Origin: Hyphomicrobium sp.
GTDB taxonomy: Bacteria > Pseudomonadota > Alphaproteobacteria > Rhizobiales > Hyphomicrobiaceae
Reading direction: 5' to 3'
NCBI GenBank assembly: GCA_030609245.1
Contig: JAUWCP010000025.1
Location: forward strand, 1-17,984
Length of the DNA: 17,984 nucleotides
Position numbers and translations under genes: made by a program
Notes under the pieces: generated by a model
The model's database searches: none
Told to the model about the DNA's origin: nothing
The model's input: only the letters and a program-made list of their open reading frames with translations
Shown: in pieces, positions 15,727-17,984 of the stretch
Numbering within the stretch: the first letter of the stretch is position 1
How the letters are laid out: every line of letters begins with the position of its first letter

Positions 15727-15922
15727 ATCCCGCTGACGCCATCTGAAAACGCGCTCAAAGTGATTGAGATGCGCAGAAAAGTTCTCGCGTTTGGGTGATG
15801 CAGAATCTGCAAATGAACGTGCAGCACACTCGAAACATGGGAAAAATGAGGATTTCACGCAACAGGTTCACTTGAATTTACTCTCTTGCAACTAATAAAA
15901 TGCATTTAAAAGTCAACAAAAT

Positions 15923-15968
15923 GTTCGAACTTGCACATGATTTTTTTATTGTTCGAGTGATTCGAACA
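15923..15968 (+). promoter_or_regulatory. Repeated TTCGAA half-sites upstream of the histone-like gene (candidate operator)
   Basis: GTTCGAAC (15923-15930) is a perfect 8-bp palindrome. Twenty-odd bases on, TGTTCGA-gtgat-TCGAACA (15950-15968) is a 7-bp inverted repeat of the same core. The two are separated by an A/T-rich tract with seven Ts. The pattern suggests a dimeric regulator binding about 40-85 nt before the ATG at 16009. The regulator is not identified. Confidence 0.4.
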
Positions 15969-16008
15969 TCGAGAGAGATAGAGATAGAACCAGAAAGCGA
16001 GAAGACCA

Positions 16009-16245
16009 ATGGCAAAGCGGGTAATGAAAAAGAAGACGAAGGTGAAAACGAAGGTAAAGGTGAAGCGGAAAGTGGCGGCTAAGAAGAAGCCCGCCGCTCG
16101 TAAAACCGCGAAGCGGAAGACGACCGCTCGCAAGACCGCGAAGCGGAAGACGCCCGCTCGCAAGACGACAGCGCGTAAGGCAGTTCGCAAGACCGCCAAG
16201 AAGCCTGCACGTAAGACCGCAAAGAAGAAAAAGCGCGCTGCATAA
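16009..16245 (+). CDS. Histone H1-like basic DNA-binding protein (Lys/Arg/Ala repeats)
   Basis: A 78-residue, extremely basic protein, almost entirely K, R, A, T and V with a few P and no acidic residue. The first part (MAKRVMKKKTKVKTKVKVKRKVAAKKK in composition) alternates K/V/T. From residue 29 it is built on a 10-residue unit ARKTAKRKTx, present twice in full (codons at 16094-16153) and then as degenerate ARKTT, ARKAV, RKTAKKP and ARKTAKKKK copies. This is the composition of the histone H1 C-terminal tail and of bacterial H1-like proteins such as Chlamydia Hc1/Hc2 and Bordetella BpH1. It should be disordered, bind DNA or RNA and compact the nucleoid. The ATG follows a purine-rich leader with a weak GAGAAG. 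An A/T-rich upstream region and a strong terminator show that it is an independent, probably well-expressed unit. Confidence 0.8.
   Translation: MAKRVMKKKTKVKTKVKVKRKVAAKKKPAARKTAKRKTTARKTAKRKTPARKTTARKAVRKTAKKPARKTAKKKKRAA
16094..16167 (+). repeat. 30-bp coding tandem repeat in the histone-like gene
   Basis: Two 30-bp units (16094-16123 and 16124-16153) begin CCGCTCG and differ at only three positions. A partial third copy runs 16154-16167. They encode the 10-residue ARKTAKRKTx unit in frame, so copy number could change by slippage without a frameshift. Confidence 0.85.
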
Positions 16246-16335
16246 AGCAGCCGAGTCGCGCAATCGGCTTCACCCGGAGCGCGTAACTTGGAAGGCGATA
16301 GCAGACCTTGTCAGTTCCGCGCCTTCATTCCTTTC

Positions 16336-16376
16336 AAGACCGGTGGCCGCTCAAGCGCCGCCGGTCTTTCTTTTTT
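16336..16376 (+). terminator. Rho-independent terminator of the histone-like gene
   Basis: The arms AAGACCGGTGGC (16336-16347) and GCCGCCGGTCTT (16357-16368) form a 12-bp stem with one G-U pair and a 9-nt loop. The T-run TTTCTTTTTT continues to 16376. It lies about 90 nt after the stop codon. The reverse strand has no matching T-run, so it acts in one direction only. Confidence 0.9.
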
Positions 16377-16820
16377 GAAATCAGCATCTTAGCCGCCTAA
16401 GTGGACTAGATACGGCCTCGATACTTTGCCGATGGCATTGATAACGAGGACGCCGCTGTTGTCCTCCTGAGAGTGAGGCGCTCAATCCGGCGCATTGTTT
16501 TCTTCGGCGGTCGTAGCCATTGCGGCCCATGAAATGCCTGCGGTGCGACCCAATTTTATACCGTGATCTTGTTTTGTTTGGGCTTGGTTGCAGTCGGCCG
16601 TCAGGTGCAATTAAAAATTGCGGCCAAATAGTGCGAAAACCGGCTTACGACTTTCATGAATTGCAATGGAATGACCGCGAGCTACTGTCTACGAACAGTA
16701 GACGAATTAATTCAATACGCGTCTGCGGAACGTTCTAAAGGGGCAAACGCTGGAACCGGGAGGCTTTCAGATCCCTTTTTGTGCGCTGCATTTTGCACCG
16801 CACGTGAACCATCGCCCCTC
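16377..16820. other. Gene-poor intergenic stretch rich in short palindromes
   Basis: About 440 bp between the terminator and the sdhB stop, with no reading frame I trust. It is visibly more A/T-rich than its surroundings between about 16550 and 16740. It holds several perfect inverted repeats: GAGGAC/GTCCTC (16446-16466), GCAATT-AAA-AATTGC (16607-16621), CTACTGT-ctacga-ACAGTAG (16682-16701) with the alternative GTCTAC-gaaca-GTAGAC (16687-16703), GAATTAATTC (16704-16713), and a stem GTGCG/CGCAC plus TGCA/TGCA (16781-16803) just after sdhB. None is followed by a T-run in the sdhB direction. Confidence 0.5.
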
Positions 16821-17612
16821 TCAAACACGTCGCTCAACCATCAGCTTCTTGAGCTCTGCGATGGCTTTGGCCGGGTTCAAGCCCTTCGGACACGCCTTGG
16901 TGCAGTTCAAAATGGTGTGGCAGCGATAGAGCCGGAACGGATCCTCGAGATCGTCGAGCCGCTCACCGGTGCGCTCGTCGCGGCTGTCCTCCACCCAACG
17001 ATTGGCCTGTAACAGGACGGCCGGGCCGAGATAGCGGTCGCTGTTCCACCAATAGGACGGGCAGGCGGTCGAGCAGCAGGCGCATAAGATGCACTCGTAA
17101 AGCCCGTCGAGCTTTTCGCGGTCGTCGTGACTCTGGCGCCATTCCTTTTGCGGCGTCGGGCTGTCGGTCTGAAGCCAAGGTTCGATGGCGCGGTGCTGCG
17201 CGTAAAACTGCGTCATGTCCGGCACGAGGTCTTTGACCACCGGCATATGCGGCAAAGGATAGATGGCGATCGCGGCGCCCTTGGCGTCTTCGGCGTGCAT
17301 GGTGCAGGCGAGCGTGTTGGTGCCGGCGACGTTCATGGAGCAGGACCCGCACACGCCTTCGCGGCAAGAGCGGCGGAAGGTGAGCGTCGGATCGACGGTG
17401 TTCTTGATCCACAGAAGTGCGTCGAGAATCATCGGCCCGCACTCGTTCATGTCGACCCAATAGGTATCGACGCGCGGGTTCTCACCGGTCTCCGGGTCGT
17501 AGCGGTAGACGCGGTATTCGCGCCAGCGGTCCTTCGCATCGCCCGCGGGCGGCGGATTCCACTCCTTGCCCTTTTTGATTTTCGAGCTCTTGGGAAGTGT
17601 GAACTGGACCAT
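16821..17612 (-). CDS. sdhB: Succinate dehydrogenase iron-sulfur subunit
   Basis: A 263-residue subunit of respiratory complex II that carries electrons from the SdhA flavin to quinone on the cytoplasmic face of the inner membrane. The N-terminal ferredoxin-like domain ligates [2Fe-2S] through Cys83, Cys88, Cys91 and Cys103 (SCREGVCGSCSMNVAGTNTL...). The C-terminal domain has CILCACCSTACPSYWW and CHTILNCTKACPKGLNP. By analogy with E. coli, Cys174, Cys177, Cys180 and Cys241 hold [4Fe-4S], and Cys184, Cys231 and Cys237 hold [3Fe-4S]. All cluster ligands are present. The start at 17612 (MVQFTLPKSSKIKKG) is 2 nt after the sdhA stop, which implies coupling. The frame stays open upstream, but that stretch is antisense-like sequence lying over sdhA and is not part of the protein. 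Confidence 0.97.
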   Translation of the reverse strand: MVQFTLPKSSKIKKGKEWNPPPAGDAKDRWREYRVYRYDPETGENPRVDTYWVDMNECGPMILDALLWIKNTVDPTLTFRRSCREGVCGSCSMNVAGTNTLACTMHAEDAKGAAIAIYPLPHMPVVKDLVPDMTQFYAQHRAIEPWLQTDSPTPQKEWRQSHDDREKLDGLYECILCACCSTACPSYWWNSDRYLGPAVLLQANRWVEDSRDERTGERLDDLEDPFRLYRCHTILNCTKACPKGLNPAKAIAELKKLMVERRV

Positions 17613-17614
17613 GT

Positions 17615-17984
17615 CTAATACACCCGCTCTTTGGGCTCGATGTAGCTGACCTCGTTCGACAGCGTGTAGGTGTGCACCGGCCGGAAGTCGAGCGTGACCG
17701 TGTGCGTGCCGTAGTCCGCGTAGGACAAAGTGTGCTTCATCCAGTCCTTGTCGTCGCGCTTCGGAAAATCCTCGCGGGCATGCGCGCCGCGGGATTCCTC
17801 GCGCGCCAGCGCGCCCTGCACGGTGACGGCGGCTTGGCTGATGAGATTGTCGAACTCCAGCGTTTCGATGAGATCCGTGTTCCAGATGAGCGAGCGGTCG
17901 GTGACGGCGATGTCTTCGGCGTCGTCCCACACCTTTTTGATGTTCTCGACGCCTTCGGCGAGCACTTCTTTGGTGCGGAACACC
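17615..17984 (-). CDS. sdhA: Succinate dehydrogenase flavoprotein subunit, C-terminal part (runs off window)
   Basis: The last 123 codons of the flavoprotein that oxidises succinate to fumarate. The segment includes SLIWNTDLIETLEFDNLISQA, the conserved ESRGAHAREDFPKRDD, which in this family contributes to the active-site and flavin side of the capping region, and the C-terminal LDFRPVHTYTLSNEVSYIEPKERVY ending typical of alphaproteobacterial SdhA. The frame is open at the window edge, and the first visible GTG is internal, not a start. sdhB follows at once. The sdhC and sdhD anchor genes are presumably upstream, outside the window. Confidence 0.97.
   Translation of the reverse strand, partial: VFRTKEVLAEGVENIKKVWDDAEDIAVTDRSLIWNTDLIETLEFDNLISQAAVTVQGALAREESRGAHAREDFPKRDDKDWMKHTLSYADYGTHTVTLDFRPVHTYTLSNEVSYIEPKERVY

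Noticed and set aside
15872..15898. TTGAAT with TAATAA as a promoter for the histone-like gene
   Set aside because: The spacer is only 15 nt and the match is modest in A/T-rich DNA; not strong enough to list.
15923..15968. LexA box upstream of the histone-like gene
   Set aside because: The alphaproteobacterial box is GTTC-N7-GTTC; here the half-sites are inverted and the spacing differs.
15906..16263. Long minus-strand frames antisense to the histone-like gene
   Set aside because: They are mirror images of the repeat composition (Leu/Arg/Ala runs) and have no domain or ribosome site.
16520..16738. A 72-codon plus-strand frame starting with TTG
   Set aside because: It has no ribosome site and no recognisable domain, and the region is rich in palindromes. 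A 4-bp GGGA/TCCC stem with five Ts follows at 16758-16780 but is too weak to support a gene.
16781..16803. Hairpin after sdhB as a terminator
   Set aside because: On the transcribed strand the stem is followed by A residues, not U; the Ts lie on the wrong side.
17613..17930. N-terminal extension of SdhB overlapping sdhA
   Set aside because: It is His/Arg/Gly/Ala-rich shadow sequence antiphase to sdhA. The real start is 2 nt after the sdhA stop.

Overview
The window reads as ordinary chromosome of an alphaproteobacterium, most likely of the order Hyphomicrobiales (Rhizobiales). The grounds are the gene order mdh-sucC-sucD-sucA-sucB-...-lpd, an AFG1/ZapE-type ATPase gene beside mdh, alphaproteobacterial protein features, and GC-rich coding sequence. 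Genus-level placement is not possible by eye. I found no insertion sequence, phage gene, CRISPR array, tRNA or rRNA.

Layout. Positions 1-1703 (minus strand) hold a membrane quality-control pair: a long NfeD-type membrane serine protease followed 2 nt later by the first 64 codons of a slipin (SPFH/band 7) gene that runs off the window. Divergent from it on the plus strand are a XerC-type tyrosine recombinase (1837-2802) and an exported TraB/GumN-family protein (2929-3942). The latter ends 4 nt from the end of the convergent lpdA.

Positions 3947-13553 (minus strand) are a long block of central carbon metabolism, read mdh -> sucC -> sucD -> sucA -> sucB -> VOC-domain gene -> lpdA. It encodes malate dehydrogenase, both subunits of succinyl-CoA synthetase, and E1, E2 and E3 of the 2-oxoglutarate dehydrogenase complex. 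A small glyoxalase-fold (VOC) gene sits between E2 and E3 and looks translationally coupled to lpdA, which starts with TTG. zapE (13751-14866) precedes mdh on the same strand.

At 15151-16376 (plus strand) two small genes interrupt the minus-strand run: a GNAT acetyltransferase and a 78-residue histone H1-like Lys/Arg/Ala protein built on a 10-residue repeat. The second gene has a strong intrinsic terminator. From 16821 to the end (minus strand) are sdhB and the last 123 codons of sdhA. The window therefore covers the TCA steps from 2-oxoglutarate to oxaloacetate except fumarase and the SDH membrane anchors.

The most unusual part is about 14870-16820. It contains a nested inverted repeat upstream of the GNAT gene, repeated TTCGAA-type half-sites upstream of the histone-like gene, the pairing of an acetyltransferase with a lysine-rich chromatin-like protein, and a palindrome-rich, lower-GC stretch of about 440 bp with no convincing gene. 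The rest is conserved housekeeping sequence.
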